Shown in pieces: positions 50,744-59,794 of a stretch of DNA of 64,000 bases. A model generated the notes under the pieces. The model ran no database searches, was not told the origin of the DNA, and saw only the letters and a program-made list of their open reading frames with translations. Positions within the stretch are counted from its first letter, which is position 1. Each line of letters starts with the position of its first letter. Position numbers and translations under genes: made by a program. This DNA comes from Marivita sp041725935 (GTDB taxonomy: Bacteria > Pseudomonadota > Alphaproteobacteria > Rhodobacterales > Rhodobacteraceae), in the NCBI GenBank assembly GCA_041725935.1, contig JBGRQD010000019.1, forward strand, positions 6,973-70,972. The letters are read 5' to 3'.

Positions 50744-51474
50744 GGGAGTGTTCCTTTCAGTCGCGCCATGGCAGCCTCTACGCGGGCCACGTGGTTTTGG
50801 GTTTCACGGTAAGGAGGAATGCCGCTGTATCGACGTACGGCGTCGGGTCCGGCGTTATAGGCGGCCAAGGCGAGCTGTGGATCGCTGAAGGCTTCCAACA
50901 TCATCGCGAGGTAGCGCGCAGAGCCGTCGAGATTCTGTAACGGATCGCGTGGATCGACGCCGAGCTCGCGGGCGGTAGCCGGCATCAACTGTCCAAGGCC
51001 GATAGCGCCCGCGCTGGAGACCGCGTCTTGCCGATATGCGCTCTCAATTTCGATATTGGCGCGGTAGAGGCCTAGCCAATCCTTGACCGAAAGCCCTGCG
51101 CGACGCAGACCGGGATGGCTGGCATAGCGCAGCGCGGTCGCTTCAATGGCTGAGAGAACATCGGCGCGGGGCAGGGGCGCGGGTGGCACGCGGGCGGCAG
51201 GACGCAGCACATCCTGTGTCGTTTGCGTGTTTGAAGTGTCGAAGATCGTAAGCTCGCTGGTGACCGACCCCTGGCCGATGCCGTCGTGGTAGTTTCGGGC
51301 AAAACTGTCTTGGGGACGGGAAGGTGTCAGAGAGCCATCGCTCTCCATGACCAGAACCATTTGCGCTGGAGCCGGTCCAGCCAGGACCCAGAATAGAAGT
51401 AGGCTACTTGCCGCTGCTCTTGTCGGACGTAGTGAGCTTGTGCGAGGTCCGCTGACCCTCTTCGAGCGGCACAT
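50740..51474 (-). CDS. virB1: VirB1-like lytic transglycosylase (first copy)
   Basis: A 244-residue enzyme: hydrophobic signal near residues 20-38 (SSLLLFWVLAGPAPAQ), then the SLT domain with catalytic glutamate in ANIEIESAYRQDAV, SSAGAIGLGQLMPATAREL, and AAYNAGPDAVRRYSGIPPY. The start at 51474 is tentative; a later ATG (51360) would lose the signal. It overlaps the upstream gene by about 70 bases. Having two transglycosylases in one T4SS operon is unusual. Confidence 0.8.
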   Translation of the reverse strand: MCRSKRVSGPRTSSLRPTRAAASSLLLFWVLAGPAPAQMVLVMESDGSLTPSRPQDSFARNYHDGIGQGSVTSELTIFDTSNTQTTQDVLRPAARVPPAPLPRADVLSAIEATALRYASHPGLRRAGLSVKDWLGLYRANIEIESAYRQDAVSSAGAIGLGQLMPATARELGVDPRDPLQNLDGSARYLAMMLEAFSDPQLALAAYNAGPDAVRRYSGIPPYRETQNHVARVEAAMARLKGTLP

Positions 51475-51757
51475 CGGCATGGGCGAAACCGATGCCGATA
51501 AGGAAGGAGACAACGCCGGTGATCGTCTTGAACTCTCGGACCTTGATGTTGTTATACGTGGTCCGTGTGCGGGCGGTGACCAGAAGCTTTTCCACGCCGT
51601 CGTCTGAGACAGCGCGAATGACCCAAACGCCATAATAGCTTGGGCCTTTTTTGTAAGCAGACTCCCGGCACTGGATCTCCGCGCGGTAGCCGTTTTGCAT
51701 GAGTTCGCGGAAGCCGCCTTCCATGACCACATTTGGTGCTTCGATGTCCCCGTTCAT
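51404..51757 (-). CDS. First gene of the virB operon, unknown membrane protein
   Basis: A 117-residue protein, MNGDIEAPNVVMEGGFRELM, soluble for the first 75 residues (YKKGPSYYGVWVIRAVSDDG, LLVTARTRTTYNNIKVREFK), then one hydrophobic segment (ITGVVSFLIGIGFAHADVPL) and a charged tail. No family recognised. It opens the virB operon right after a palindromic promoter region, so it may be a T4SS accessory or regulator. It overlaps the downstream transglycosylase gene by about 70 bases. Confidence 0.6.
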   Translation of the reverse strand: MNGDIEAPNVVMEGGFRELMQNGYRAEIQCRESAYKKGPSYYGVWVIRAVSDDGVEKLLVTARTRTTYNNIKVREFKTITGVVSFLIGIGFAHADVPLEEGQRTSHKLTTSDKSSGK

Positions 51758-51817
51758 GGCCCGGCTCACGCTTCCTCCAAAGACGCAACATCCGGGCATT
51801 CATACTTGCAGCCCAGA

Positions 51818-51836
51818 GTTACAATAGTATACTATC
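51818..51836. promoter_or_regulatory. virB promoter operator (shared motif)
   Basis: Sequence fits GTTRCAATARTATAYTATC with the 12-bp palindrome ATAGTATACTAT (51824-51835) in its centre. It lies 61 bp before the virB operon start (minus) and 92 bp before the divergent secreted-protein gene (plus). TATACT forms a possible -10 on both strands. The same motif lies at 55509-55527. Confidence 0.6.
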
Positions 51837-51927
51837 AACCGCAAGATGTATTGATGTGGAGCGGCTGTATTTTGGTTTCTAGGGACACTAGGCACGGCTA
51901 TCCGCGTCTATCAAGGAGATAACGGGA

Positions 51928-52221
51928 TTGAGAAACCCCCGGTTGAGGAGCTTTGTCTTGCTGCAAGCTGTGGTCATTCTGAGCACCCTCTGCAGTCCAG
52001 GTTCTGCACAAACCTGTCTCGCACCGGCCCGGCCATTCCTGCCGGATGATTCGAGAAGTGTTCGGGACTATGCAGACGTCCTCAGGCGCGATTTCGATCT
52101 CTACATTGCAGGTATCGAGTCTTATTTTCGCTGCCTCGACGGAGAACGCACACGGGCTTTCGAAGAAGCGCGAAAGGTCAGCGAGGACTATGCCCGGTTT
52201 CTTGAGATAGTGAGTGATTGA
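51928..52221 (+). CDS. Small secreted protein divergent from virB
   Basis: A 97-residue protein with a signal peptide (LRSFVLLQAVVILSTLCSPG, cleavage near GSAQT) and a mostly helical mature part with two cysteines (QTCLAPARP; YFRCLDGE). TTG start at 51928 with AAGGAG about 9 bases upstream. No family recognised, but similar small exported proteins accompany virB loci in this group. Expression probably follows the shared palindromic operator. Confidence 0.6.
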   Translation: MRNPRLRSFVLLQAVVILSTLCSPGSAQTCLAPARPFLPDDSRSVRDYADVLRRDFDLYIAGIESYFRCLDGERTRAFEEARKVSEDYARFLEIVSD

Positions 52222-52278
52222 TGTCGACAGCCTGGTTTCGCAATCCAGAGCTCCAGCCACTGACCACCCACAATCCAA

Positions 52279-52299
52279 CTAAAAATATCCATATTTTAG
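52279..52299. promoter_or_regulatory. AT-rich near-palindrome before the XRE regulator
   Basis: CTAAAAATAT (52279-52288) and ATATTTTAG (52291-52299) are near-complementary with one extra A. It lies 38 bp before the regulator's start and may be its own operator. Confidence 0.45.
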
Positions 52300-52336
52300 A
52301 TACTGGATTTCATCCGCTAGCGACGTCCCGAAAGGT

Positions 52337-52603
52337 GTGCGGCGCGTGGCGAAGACAATCCGAAGCAAAGGGCAGATGGCACTCTGCAAGGCATTGGCTG
52401 ACGCCCGCAATCGGGCCGGTCTTAACCAGAAGGACGTGGCTGCACGGCTCAAGTGCCATCAATCGCTTGTTGCACGGATCGAAAGTGGGCAACGCAGGAT
52501 TGATGTGGTTGAACTCATTGTTCTCGCACGGGCCATTGGGTTCGATACGACAGAGATATTGGCAATTGTTGAAGCCGCCACGGAGCTCGACCACCGTATA
52601 TAA
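52337..52603 (+). CDS. XRE-family (Cro/CI-type) regulator
   Basis: An 88-residue DNA-binding protein, the HTH covering residues about 20-75 (LADARNRAGLNQKDVAARLK, HQSLVARIESGQRRIDVVEL). Small one-domain XRE proteins act as dimeric repressors. The start is GTG 52337 or GTG 52346. It lies between the virB operon and the IS1380, and is the only regulator gene near the three similar operator motifs, so it is the best candidate to bind them; this is inference. Confidence 0.75.
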   Translation: MRRVAKTIRSKGQMALCKALADARNRAGLNQKDVAARLKCHQSLVARIESGQRRIDVVELIVLARAIGFDTTEILAIVEAATELDHRI

Positions 52604-52750
52604 GCCAAAGCAATTAACCGACGTTCGAAGCGTTTTGGCTCCAACATCCGGAGCAAGACGGCCAGGGCCAGGCCTGCATTTCCCAGCGGCAGCAAAGCTC
52701 GCGCAAGCTGCATGTGAAAAATTAACCAGTAATAGAGAAAGCCTTAATAC

Positions 52751-52975
52751 GTGAACGAATTAGAGGGTGAGGGCGTCGCGATTGCGCTGCTCATTGGTGC
52801 TGAAGATGGCAATTGCGTCGGTTGGGTGCATCGTTGGCCACAAGGTCAGTTGACACTGATGTGGGATATCAAAGGTCCGCAAGCGGTGTCTCGTACGGAA
52901 CCGGAACTCAACCTAGCGGAGCTCCGCGAAATCGGGTTCGACGACCTGCAGCGCATCTCTGGGTCAAACCAATAG
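52751..52975 (+). CDS. Small hypothetical protein
   Basis: A 74-residue frame with GTG start at 52751 (MNELEGEGVAIALLIGAEDG) and a plausible mixed alpha/beta composition (GWVHRWPQGQLTLMWDIKG; LNLAELREIGFDDLQRI). No family recognised. It lies between the XRE gene and the IS1380 left end. Coding status is supported only by composition and length, so it is uncertain. Confidence 0.4.
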   Translation: MNELEGEGVAIALLIGAEDGNCVGWVHRWPQGQLTLMWDIKGPQAVSRTEPELNLAELREIGFDDLQRISGSNQ

Positions 52976-53026
52976 CGGGCACCATTTTTGGCGTGGGGGA
53001 TTTGCGAAAGCTGCCTTTTGAACCGG

Positions 53027-54650
53027 CCTAACCCGGATAATTCACGAGAAGGCGGCGGAGGTAGCGTAACCATCTGAAACGCTGTATGTTTTGGGTGTTA
53101 CAGCCAAACATGCAGCTTTCAGGAGGACGACCTCCGCCATGGTTCAATCTACGTGCTCCACGCCCCGCCTGTCACCCCTCAATAGCAAGCCGATCTTGCT
53201 TGGATTTGACGGCGCGGACATGAGCTCCGACGCAGGACTGACCCTGCTGCGCGAGATCGAGCGCAAGGCGGGTCTCGCGCAGCGGCTCGCCGGATGCCTG
53301 TGCGATCCGCGCGATCCGGCGAAAGTCCAGCACAGCCTGTGCGACATCATCCGTTTCCGGATCATGATGATCGGAGCCGGGTATGAAGACGGCAATGACG
53401 CGAACGCCTTGCGGCACGATCCCAGCTTCAGGATTGCCCTGGAGCGCGGCCCGGAAACCGGGGCGGCGTTATGTTCACAGCCGACGATCTCGCGCATGGA
53501 AAACCTGCCCGACGCCCGCGCGCTGATCCGCATGGGCCGCGAGATGGTCCGGTTCTACTGCCAGTCCTTTGCGCGCGCCCCGGGCCGTATCGTGCTCGAT
53601 ATCGACGATACCTTCGACGCGGTGCATGGCCATCAGCAGCTGCGCCTGTTCAATGCGTTCTACGACGAGTTCGGCTTCCAGCCGATCGTCGTCTTCGACG
53701 GCGAAGGCCGGCTCGTGGGGACACTGCTGCGCCCGGCCCGCCGGCCCAAGGGAGCCGAGAGCGCGGCCCATATCCGCCGGTTGATCCGGCAGATTGCCAA
53801 GCATTGGCCCAAGACGGAAATCCTGCTGTGCGCGGACAGCCACTACTGCACACCCGAGGTCCTGGACCTGTGTGACAGGCTCGGGCTGCGCTATATCTTC
53901 GGGTTGTCGAAGAATGGCCGTCTGGCGCAAAACATCTCGGCTCTGGAGGCGTCGACGGCTGCGCGCTACGCCCGCACGCCCGGTCAAAAGCTGCGCCGGT
54001 TCAAAACCTTCTCCTACGCCGCCCGATCGTGGTCGAAACCCCACCGCGTGATTGCCCGGGTCGAGGTTGGCCCCATGGGGCGGGATACCCGCTACATCGT
54101 CACCAATCTCGAGGGCGGCCGCGGCAAGCATCTTTATGAGATGCTCTATTCCGCGCGCGGCCAGGCCGAGAACCACATCAAGGCATGGAAGACCCATCTC
54201 GCATCAGACCGAACATCCTGCTCGAAGGCGAACGCCAACCAGATGCGCCTGATGCTGCACAGTTGCGCCTACTGGCTCTGGTGGAAATTGCGCGCCGCCT
54301 GCCCAAGGAGATCCCCGTGGCGCCGCGCCCAATTCGACACGCTGCGGCTGCATCTCGTGAAGCTGGCCGCCACCATCGTCGAAAAGAAGACCCGGATCAT
54401 CGTCACGCTGCCGGCATCGTGCCCACGACGGGGACTTCTCCACTTTCTCTTCGACGCCCTCGCCCCACCGAAAGCAGCCTGACGCGAGCGCCCCGACAAC
54501 CCCGAAACATCAATCCACACCACCCAAGACCCAAGTCACCGACCGGCTTGCCAACCGGACGCCGGCCCCGCATGCGCGTGACAATCCCGAAACCCGAGGA
54601 ACCGACCCCCTGAGCAGAAGACGACAGCTTCATGAATTATTCGGGCTAAA
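53027..54650 (+). mobile_element. IS1380-family insertion sequence
   Basis: An IS1380-type transposase gene flanked by imperfect terminal inverted repeats: TAACCCGGATAATTCACGA (53029-53047) and, on the other strand from about 54648 to 54630, TAGCCCGAATAATTCATGA; 4 mismatches in 19. No target duplication could be recognised with these ends, so the exact boundary may be off by a few bases. Confidence 0.75.
53139..54482 (+). CDS. IS1380-family transposase
   Basis: A 447-residue DDE transposase. Features: N-terminal LLGFDGADMSSDAGLTLLRE, first catalytic aspartate in RIVLDIDDTFDAVHGHQQL (about residue 153), second in ILLCADSHYCTPEVLDLC (about 230), and the C-terminal glutamate in RGQAENHIKAWKTHLASDRT (about 347). 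The start at 53139 follows AGGAGG; the whole frame is intact, so the element may be active. Cut-and-paste transposition is typical of the family. Confidence 0.93.
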   Translation: MVQSTCSTPRLSPLNSKPILLGFDGADMSSDAGLTLLREIERKAGLAQRLAGCLCDPRDPAKVQHSLCDIIRFRIMMIGAGYEDGNDANALRHDPSFRIALERGPETGAALCSQPTISRMENLPDARALIRMGREMVRFYCQSFARAPGRIVLDIDDTFDAVHGHQQLRLFNAFYDEFGFQPIVVFDGEGRLVGTLLRPARRPKGAESAAHIRRLIRQIAKHWPKTEILLCADSHYCTPEVLDLCDRLGLRYIFGLSKNGRLAQNISALEASTAARYARTPGQKLRRFKTFSYAARSWSKPHRVIARVEVGPMGRDTRYIVTNLEGGRGKHLYEMLYSARGQAENHIKAWKTHLASDRTSCSKANANQMRLMLHSCAYWLWWKLRAACPRRSPWRRAQFDTLRLHLVKLAATIVEKKTRIIVTLPASCPRRGLLHFLFDALAPPKAA

Positions 54651-54715
54651 TCTATTTTAGCCCTTGGGCATGACGTGGAGATTGCCTGCAATTATGTGGT
54701 AAACACGGCCATGTT

Positions 54716-55471
54716 CTAGTAATTGACCTGCTCGAAACCATAGCGACCTCCATAGTCCCGCCATTCGACGAACACGGAGCTGTGGTAAAGTTCCGGGCAA
54801 TCCTCTCCATAGCGTTCGAGGCCGGAGTGAGCAGCGGGTAATGCCGCAGTGGAGGACGCTTGCCACGCGAAGTTGCCCTGAGTGCCGTAGGTGCCAAGCA
54901 GGATCTTCTCGCCGCGATTGCATTCGCCGGTGTTATCTGACGCCCTCTGTCGCACGAAGCGCACATCGAAGACGCGGATGGACCTCACAAAATTGAACTC
55001 CGGTCCGCTGATGTCGATATCTGCGCGATCCTGAACAAGACGAAGGATTTGATCCCAGGAGGCGTAACTTGAAGGGCCATCTGATAGATGCCAATCCGCT
55101 TCGATTGACCCTGCCAAAGGTGAGAAGTCAGCCTTAGGGAATGATTGGTTTGGGCCATTGCCATTGGCTTTAAACACCGCGTCCAGGATTCGTTCGGCAC
55201 CGTTCAAAGGTGGTACTGTTTCATAGGACGCACGCATTGGGCAACGCCAGATCTGCAGTGGCGGCTCTATGGGCCATGGCGTGATCCGCCGGATGAATTC
55301 GGCACGGGCTCGGGCGCAAGGGACAGAAGCGGGCCAGCCGCCAGCAAGGCAGAGAAGAATGGCGCAGTCGATAGGGTAGGTTTGTGCGCGTGCGGGCATC
55401 GGGACCGAAAGACCAGTCAATGCCAAGGCAAAGGTCGCGGAGAAAACAAGCTTTTTAAGAGATGGGCGCAT
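54716..55471 (-). CDS. Secreted protein with shared T4SS-type promoter motif
   Basis: A 251-residue exported protein: signal peptide (LKKLVFSATFALALTGLSVP, cleavage near ARAQ), then YPIDCAILLCLAGGWPASVP and RAEFIRRITPWPIEPPLQIW, a hydrophobic-aromatic block seen in proteins encoded near conjugation loci, and several cysteines in the mature part. No enzyme motif. A near-identical copy of the virB operator motif lies 38 bp upstream, so it is probably co-regulated with the T4SS and may work at the cell surface. Confidence 0.65.
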   Translation of the reverse strand: MRPSLKKLVFSATFALALTGLSVPMPARAQTYPIDCAILLCLAGGWPASVPCARARAEFIRRITPWPIEPPLQIWRCPMRASYETVPPLNGAERILDAVFKANGNGPNQSFPKADFSPLAGSIEADWHLSDGPSSYASWDQILRLVQDRADIDISGPEFNFVRSIRVFDVRFVRQRASDNTGECNRGEKILLGTYGTQGNFAWQASSTAALPAAHSGLERYGEDCPELYHSSVFVEWRDYGGRYGFEQVNY

Positions 55472-55508
55472 GCTGAGAAGCCTCGAAAAACGTCTTCACC
55501 ATACATAC

Positions 55509-55527
55509 GATAATATATTATTGCAAC
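55509..55527. promoter_or_regulatory. Operator motif before the secreted-protein gene (shared with virB)
   Basis: On the minus strand the sequence fits GTTRCAATARTATAYTATC with a perfect ATAATATATTAT palindrome (55510-55521). It differs from the virB site at 51818-51836 in three positions and contains a possible -10. Confidence 0.6.
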
Positions 55528-55917
55528 ATCCGTGTGACCCGAAGAAATTTCATTCATGTACTCAGATTGCAACACCATCGTCGCGTATTTTAAGCTATTG
55601 ATGAAAACGGCGCACCATTGGTCAGATGCAGAGGCATCATGTCCGATGCGCCGCTCTTGGGGGCCGCGTCTTTCGAACCAGAACACCGCGATTTTTTTTG
55701 GCTTAAGCAAGGAACAGGCTCAAAGGCCCTCTAATTTCAACTTCCTGAACGGGTTCCGACAATCGGGTCTCGCGCGCATCAACGACAAAAAGGTCATTCC
55801 CGTGCTTGGGGAAAATCCTTCCCGGCAACTCTGAGCTGTGCCACAAGGCATCGTCGGGTGATGTGCTACAAACCAACTCGGGGACAGGCAGCGTAAATAG
55901 CGAAACGATTTATCTGA
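55528..55917. other. Non-coding stretch, nothing assigned
   Basis: About 390 bp between the divergent secreted-protein and restriction-modification genes. A 92-codon frame at 55556-55834 has no recognisable domain, ribosome site or good composition and is not called. Confidence 0.5.
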
Positions 55918-58900
55918 GTGTTAAGGTCAGTGAGAGCAGAAACCAAAATCGACGAATTCATTGCTCGCTGGAAAGACACCGGCGGCAGTGAGCATGCCAA
56001 TTACCAGCTCTTCGTGATCGAGCTGACCGAACTGCTTGGCCTCGACCGGCCAAATCCAGCCACAGATGACGACAGCAACGACCACTACCGGTTCGAGCGG
56101 CCCGTCACCTTCGCCCACACGCACAAGCGCACCACGGGATTCATCGACGCCTACCGCGCGGGGCATTTCGTGCTCGAAACCAAGCAGGGCGTGAACCAGA
56201 AAAAGAACCGCTCCGCCGATCTGGCCAAGGGCACCGCCGCGCGCAGCCAGAAGCGCATCGGCCACGGCGTACGGGGCACCGCTGCCTGGGACGACACCAT
56301 GCTCAAGGCGCGCAACCAGGCCGACAATTACGCCCGCGCCGTCGCCCGCGATGATGGCTGGCCGCCCTTCCTGATGATCGTGGACGTGGGCCATGTGATC
56401 GAGCTTTATGCCGATTTCTCCAAACAGGGGCAGGGCTACAACCAGTTCCCGGATGGCAACCGCTACCGCATTTACCTCGACGACCTGCGCAAGGACGACA
56501 TCCGCGAGCTGCTCTGCACGATCTGGACCGATCCCTACAGCCTCGACCCCTCGCTCAAAGCTGCTGAGGTCACGCGCGACATCGCCGCTCACCTTGCCGA
56601 ACTGGGCAAGAGTTTTGAAGGCGAGGGCCACGACAGCGAGACAGTCGCCCGCTTCCTGATGCGCTGCCTGTTCTCGATGTTCGCCGAGGATGTGGACCTG
56701 ATCCCGCGCGGTAGCTTCACCGAGCTCCTGCACAAGCTGCGCGGCCATCCGGAACACGCCCAGCCCGCGCTCAAGGGGCTGTGGGAGACGATGAACACCG
56801 GCGGCTTCTCTCATGTCCTCATGCAGGACCTCAAGCGCTTCAACGGCGGCCTCTTCCGCGATGCCGACGCGCTCCCCCTCAACGATCTGCAACTGGGCCT
56901 GTTGATCGAGGCGGCAGAGGCCGACTGGAAACAGGTCGAACCTGCGATCTTTGGCACGCTGCTTGAACGCGCCCTCGACAAACGGCAGCGCCACAAGCTG
57001 GGGGCCCACTACACGCCCCGCGCCTATGTGCAGCAGCTGGTCACGCCCACGATCATCGAACCCCTGCGCGAGGATTGGCGCGATGTGCAGACCGCCGTTC
57101 AGCGCCTGACCGAGGACGGCAAGACCGACGAGGCGCTCAAGCTGGTCCGCGATTTCCACCACAAGCTGTGCGAGACCACCGTGCTCGACCCAGCCTGTGG
57201 ATCGGGCAACTTCCTCTATGTCGCGTTGGAGATGATGAAGCGACTGGAGGGCGAGGTCACGTCGCTGATGATCGAACTGGGCGACACGCGCCCGCTGATC
57301 ACCGTAGACCCGCACCAGTTTCTAGGGATCGAACTGAACCCTTGGGCCGCCAATGTGGCCGAGCTGGTGCTGTGGATCGGCTACCTGCAATGGCATTACC
57401 GCACCCACGGCACCGCCGCGCCCTCCGAGCCTGTGCTGCGCGACTTCAAGAACATCCGCAATGCCGATGCGGTGCTGGAATGGTCGGGCCGTACCCCGCG
57501 CATGGATGCCGACGGCAACCCCATCACCCGCTGGGACGGCGTGACCACCATGCGCCACCCCGTGACGGGGGAGGAGGTCCCGGACCCCGCCGCGCGCGTG
57601 CAGGTCTTTGACTATGCCAAGCCGAAACCGACCCAATGGCCCCGCGCAGAGTTCATCGTCGGCAACCCGCCCTTCATCGGTAAAGGTTCTATACTTCGTG
57701 AGGATCTTGGTGATGGCTATGTCGAGGCGCTGTGGAAAGCCTACCCCAAGATGCCCAAGAGCGCAGATTTCGTCATGTTCTGGTGGGAAAAGGCGGCGCT
57801 GGCTGCGCGGGCCTATGATGCCAAGAAGGGCAAAGGCACCCGCCGCTTTGGCCTGATCACCACCAACTCCCTGCGTCAAACCTTCAACCGCCGGGTCTTG
57901 GAGCCGCATCTGAACGACCCGAAAAAGCCACTCTCGCTGCTCTTTGCGATCCCGGATCACCCTTGGGTCGATACGCTTTATGGGGCCGCCGTGCGGATTG
58001 CGATGACCGTGGGGGCGGCGGGCAGTCGGGCTGGGCGATTGCTGACCGTGGCGACGGAGAGCAACGATAAAAACGAGGCCGATGGTAGACAAGTCACGTT
58101 TGACCATCAGGTTGGAATGATCTTTTCGAATTTGCAGGTTGGTGCCGATGTTGGAGCAACCAAAGCGTTGTTGGCCAACTCAGGGCTGTCGTCAAATGGG
58201 ATGATGCTCGCCGGGCAGGGCTTTGTCATATCCGAGCGCCAATTGCCTGCTTTGGGCTTGGGGAAAAGAGACGGCTTGGAGACCTTCGTCGGTCCCTATG
58301 TGAAAGGCCGCGAGTTCAACCAAGTACGTGGCGAAAACTGGGTGTTGGATTTTCATGGATTAACCGAGGAAGAGCTAAAGATGCGTTTTCCAGAAGCCTT
58401 CCAGTACCTTTACGACAATGTTTGGCCGGAGCGATCTGTCAAGAATGACAAAGCGTTTCGCGAGAAGTGGTGGCTCTTTGGGCGTGTCCGGAGCGAGATT
58501 AGACCAGCTTTGGAAAACCTGCCGCGATTCATCGCTACAACTGAGACCTCCAAACACCGCATGTTTCAGTTTCTACAGGCCGGAACGCGCCCTGATCACA
58601 TGCTGATCGCGATGGCTCTTGATGATGGGTCAGCACTCGCGATTTTGTCGAGCCGACAGCACGTTGTCTGGTCGTTGGCTGCGGGTGGACGCCTCGGCGT
58701 CGGCAACGATCCTCGTTACAACAAATCAAGGTGCTTCGACCCTTTCCCATTTCCCGACCTCACCGACGATAAGCGCACCCGCCTCCGCGCCTTGGGCGAA
58801 GAGCTCGACGCCCACCGCAAGCGCCAGCAGGCCGCGAACCCCAAGCTGACTCTGACCCAGATGTACAACGTGCTGGAAAAACTCCGCGCCGGTGAAACCA

Positions 58901-59382
58901 TCGAGAGCAAGGACCGCGAGATTTACGATCAGGGCCTGATCGGCATCCTCAAGGACCTGCACGACCAGATCGACGCCGCCGTGGCTGAGGCCTATGGCTG
59001 GCCCGTGGACCTCAGCGACGAAGACATCCTCTTCCGCCTCGTCGCCCTCAACAAGACCCGCGCCGAGGAAGAGGCACGCGGCCACATCCGCTGGCTCCGC
59101 CCCGAGTACCAGAACCCCAGCGGCGCGCTGTCCAGCAAGGGTAAAACCACTGAAATGGACCTTGGCCCCACCGCCAAGATCGAAAAAGCCCCTTGGCCCC
59201 AAACCCTCCCCGACCAGATCGCCGCCGTCCGCGAAGCCTTGGCTGAAATGGGCGAAGCAAGCCCGGAACAAATCGCCCGCCGCTTCCTGCGCGCCCGGAC
59301 AACATCCGTGCAGCCGCTGCTGGATAGCCTTGCGGCGTTGGGACAGGCCGAAAAGGTAGACGAGGGGAGGTATGCGGCGTGA
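55918..59382 (+). CDS. Type IIL (MmeI-like) restriction-methylation enzyme
   Basis: A 1154-residue single-chain enzyme. Residues about 1-170 carry a PD-(D/E)XK nuclease-like site (GFIDAYRAGHFVLETKQG, about 72-89). A helical linker follows (about 170-370). The gamma-type DNA adenine methyltransferase has motif I LDPACGSGNFLYVALEMM at about 422 and catalytic FIVGNPPF at about 580. A target-recognition region lies at about 700-900 and a C-terminal helical part at about 960-1154. In this family one protein both cuts and methylates one strand, and specificity follows the recognition domain. GTG at 55918 is used; GTG 55930 is an alternative. ParDE follows. Confidence 0.88.
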   Translation: MLRSVRAETKIDEFIARWKDTGGSEHANYQLFVIELTELLGLDRPNPATDDDSNDHYRFERPVTFAHTHKRTTGFIDAYRAGHFVLETKQGVNQKKNRSADLAKGTAARSQKRIGHGVRGTAAWDDTMLKARNQADNYARAVARDDGWPPFLMIVDVGHVIELYADFSKQGQGYNQFPDGNRYRIYLDDLRKDDIRELLCTIWTDPYSLDPSLKAAEVTRDIAAHLAELGKSFEGEGHDSETVARFLMRCLFSMFAEDVDLIPRGSFTELLHKLRGHPEHAQPALKGLWETMNTGGFSHVLMQDLKRFNGGLFRDADALPLNDLQLGLLIEAAEADWKQVEPAIFGTLLERALDKRQRHKLGAHYTPRAYVQQLVTPTIIEPLREDWRDVQTAVQRLTEDGKTDEALKLVRDFHHKLCETTVLDPACGSGNFLYVALEMMKRLEGEVTSLMIELGDTRPLITVDPHQFLGIELNPWAANVAELVLWIGYLQWHYRTHGTAAPSEPVLRDFKNIRNADAVLEWSGRTPRMDADGNPITRWDGVTTMRHPVTGEEVPDPAARVQVFDYAKPKPTQWPRAEFIVGNPPFIGKGSILREDLGDGYVEALWKAYPKMPKSADFVMFWWEKAALAARAYDAKKGKGTRRFGLITTNSLRQTFNRRVLEPHLNDPKKPLSLLFAIPDHPWVDTLYGAAVRIAMTVGAAGSRAGRLLTVATESNDKNEADGRQVTFDHQVGMIFSNLQVGADVGATKALLANSGLSSNGMMLAGQGFVISERQLPALGLGKRDGLETFVGPYVKGREFNQVRGENWVLDFHGLTEEELKMRFPEAFQYLYDNVWPERSVKNDKAFREKWWLFGRVRSEIRPALENLPRFIATTETSKHRMFQFLQAGTRPDHMLIAMALDDGSALAILSSRQHVVWSLAAGGRLGVGNDPRYNKSRCFDPFPFPDLTDDKRTRLRALGEELDAHRKRQQAANPKLTLTQMYNVLEKLRAGETIESKDREIYDQGLIGILKDLHDQIDAAVAEAYGWPVDLSDEDILFRLVALNKTRAEEEARGHIRWLRPEYQNPSGALSSKGKTTEMDLGPTAKIEKAPWPQTLPDQIAAVREALAEMGEASPEQIARRFLRARTTSVQPLLDSLAALGQAEKVDEGRYAA

Positions 59383-59548
59383 ATTCGAGCCAATTCCACA
59401 TGCCAGATCCAAGTTTGTGATATTATGTCATAATCGTAATTCGCTGTCCTCGTTTTGAATCAGAAGTAATGTAGCGATGGCAAATATTGGCAACATCTTT
59501 GACAAAATTTGCCACTTCATGATACATATCAGATGCAGGAGGTTCGCT

Positions 59549-59794
59549 ATGGCAACGATGAACGTTTCACTTCCCGATCCGATGAAAGACTGGATCGAAG
59601 CGCGGTTGCAGGAAGGTCACTTCAGCAACACAAGTGACTATGTGCGTCATCTTATCCGGCGCGACCAAGAACGCGCCATGGCAATCGAGACATTGCAGCA
59701 GGCTATCGACACAGGCATTAACTGCGGCACTCCGGAGCCTTTCGACTTCAAGGCGTTCAAGGCACGCATGCGGGAGAGTCATGTCCGCAAGTGA
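59549..59794 (+). CDS. parD: ParD-family antitoxin
   Basis: An 81-residue protein: MATMNVSLPDPMKDWIEARL, then EGHFSNTSDYVRHLIRRDQE, the ParD ribbon-helix-helix; the C-terminal part (AIDTGINCGTPEPFDFKAFK) wraps the toxin. A strong GGAGG ribosome site lies 5 bases upstream. It overlaps the toxin gene by 14 bases. Expected to hold ParE inactive and repress the operon. Confidence 0.9.
   Translation: MATMNVSLPDPMKDWIEARLQEGHFSNTSDYVRHLIRRDQERAMAIETLQQAIDTGINCGTPEPFDFKAFKARMRESHVRK

Noticed and set aside
55556..55834. A 92-codon frame before the Type IIL gene
   Set aside because: No ribosome site, domain or coding-like composition.
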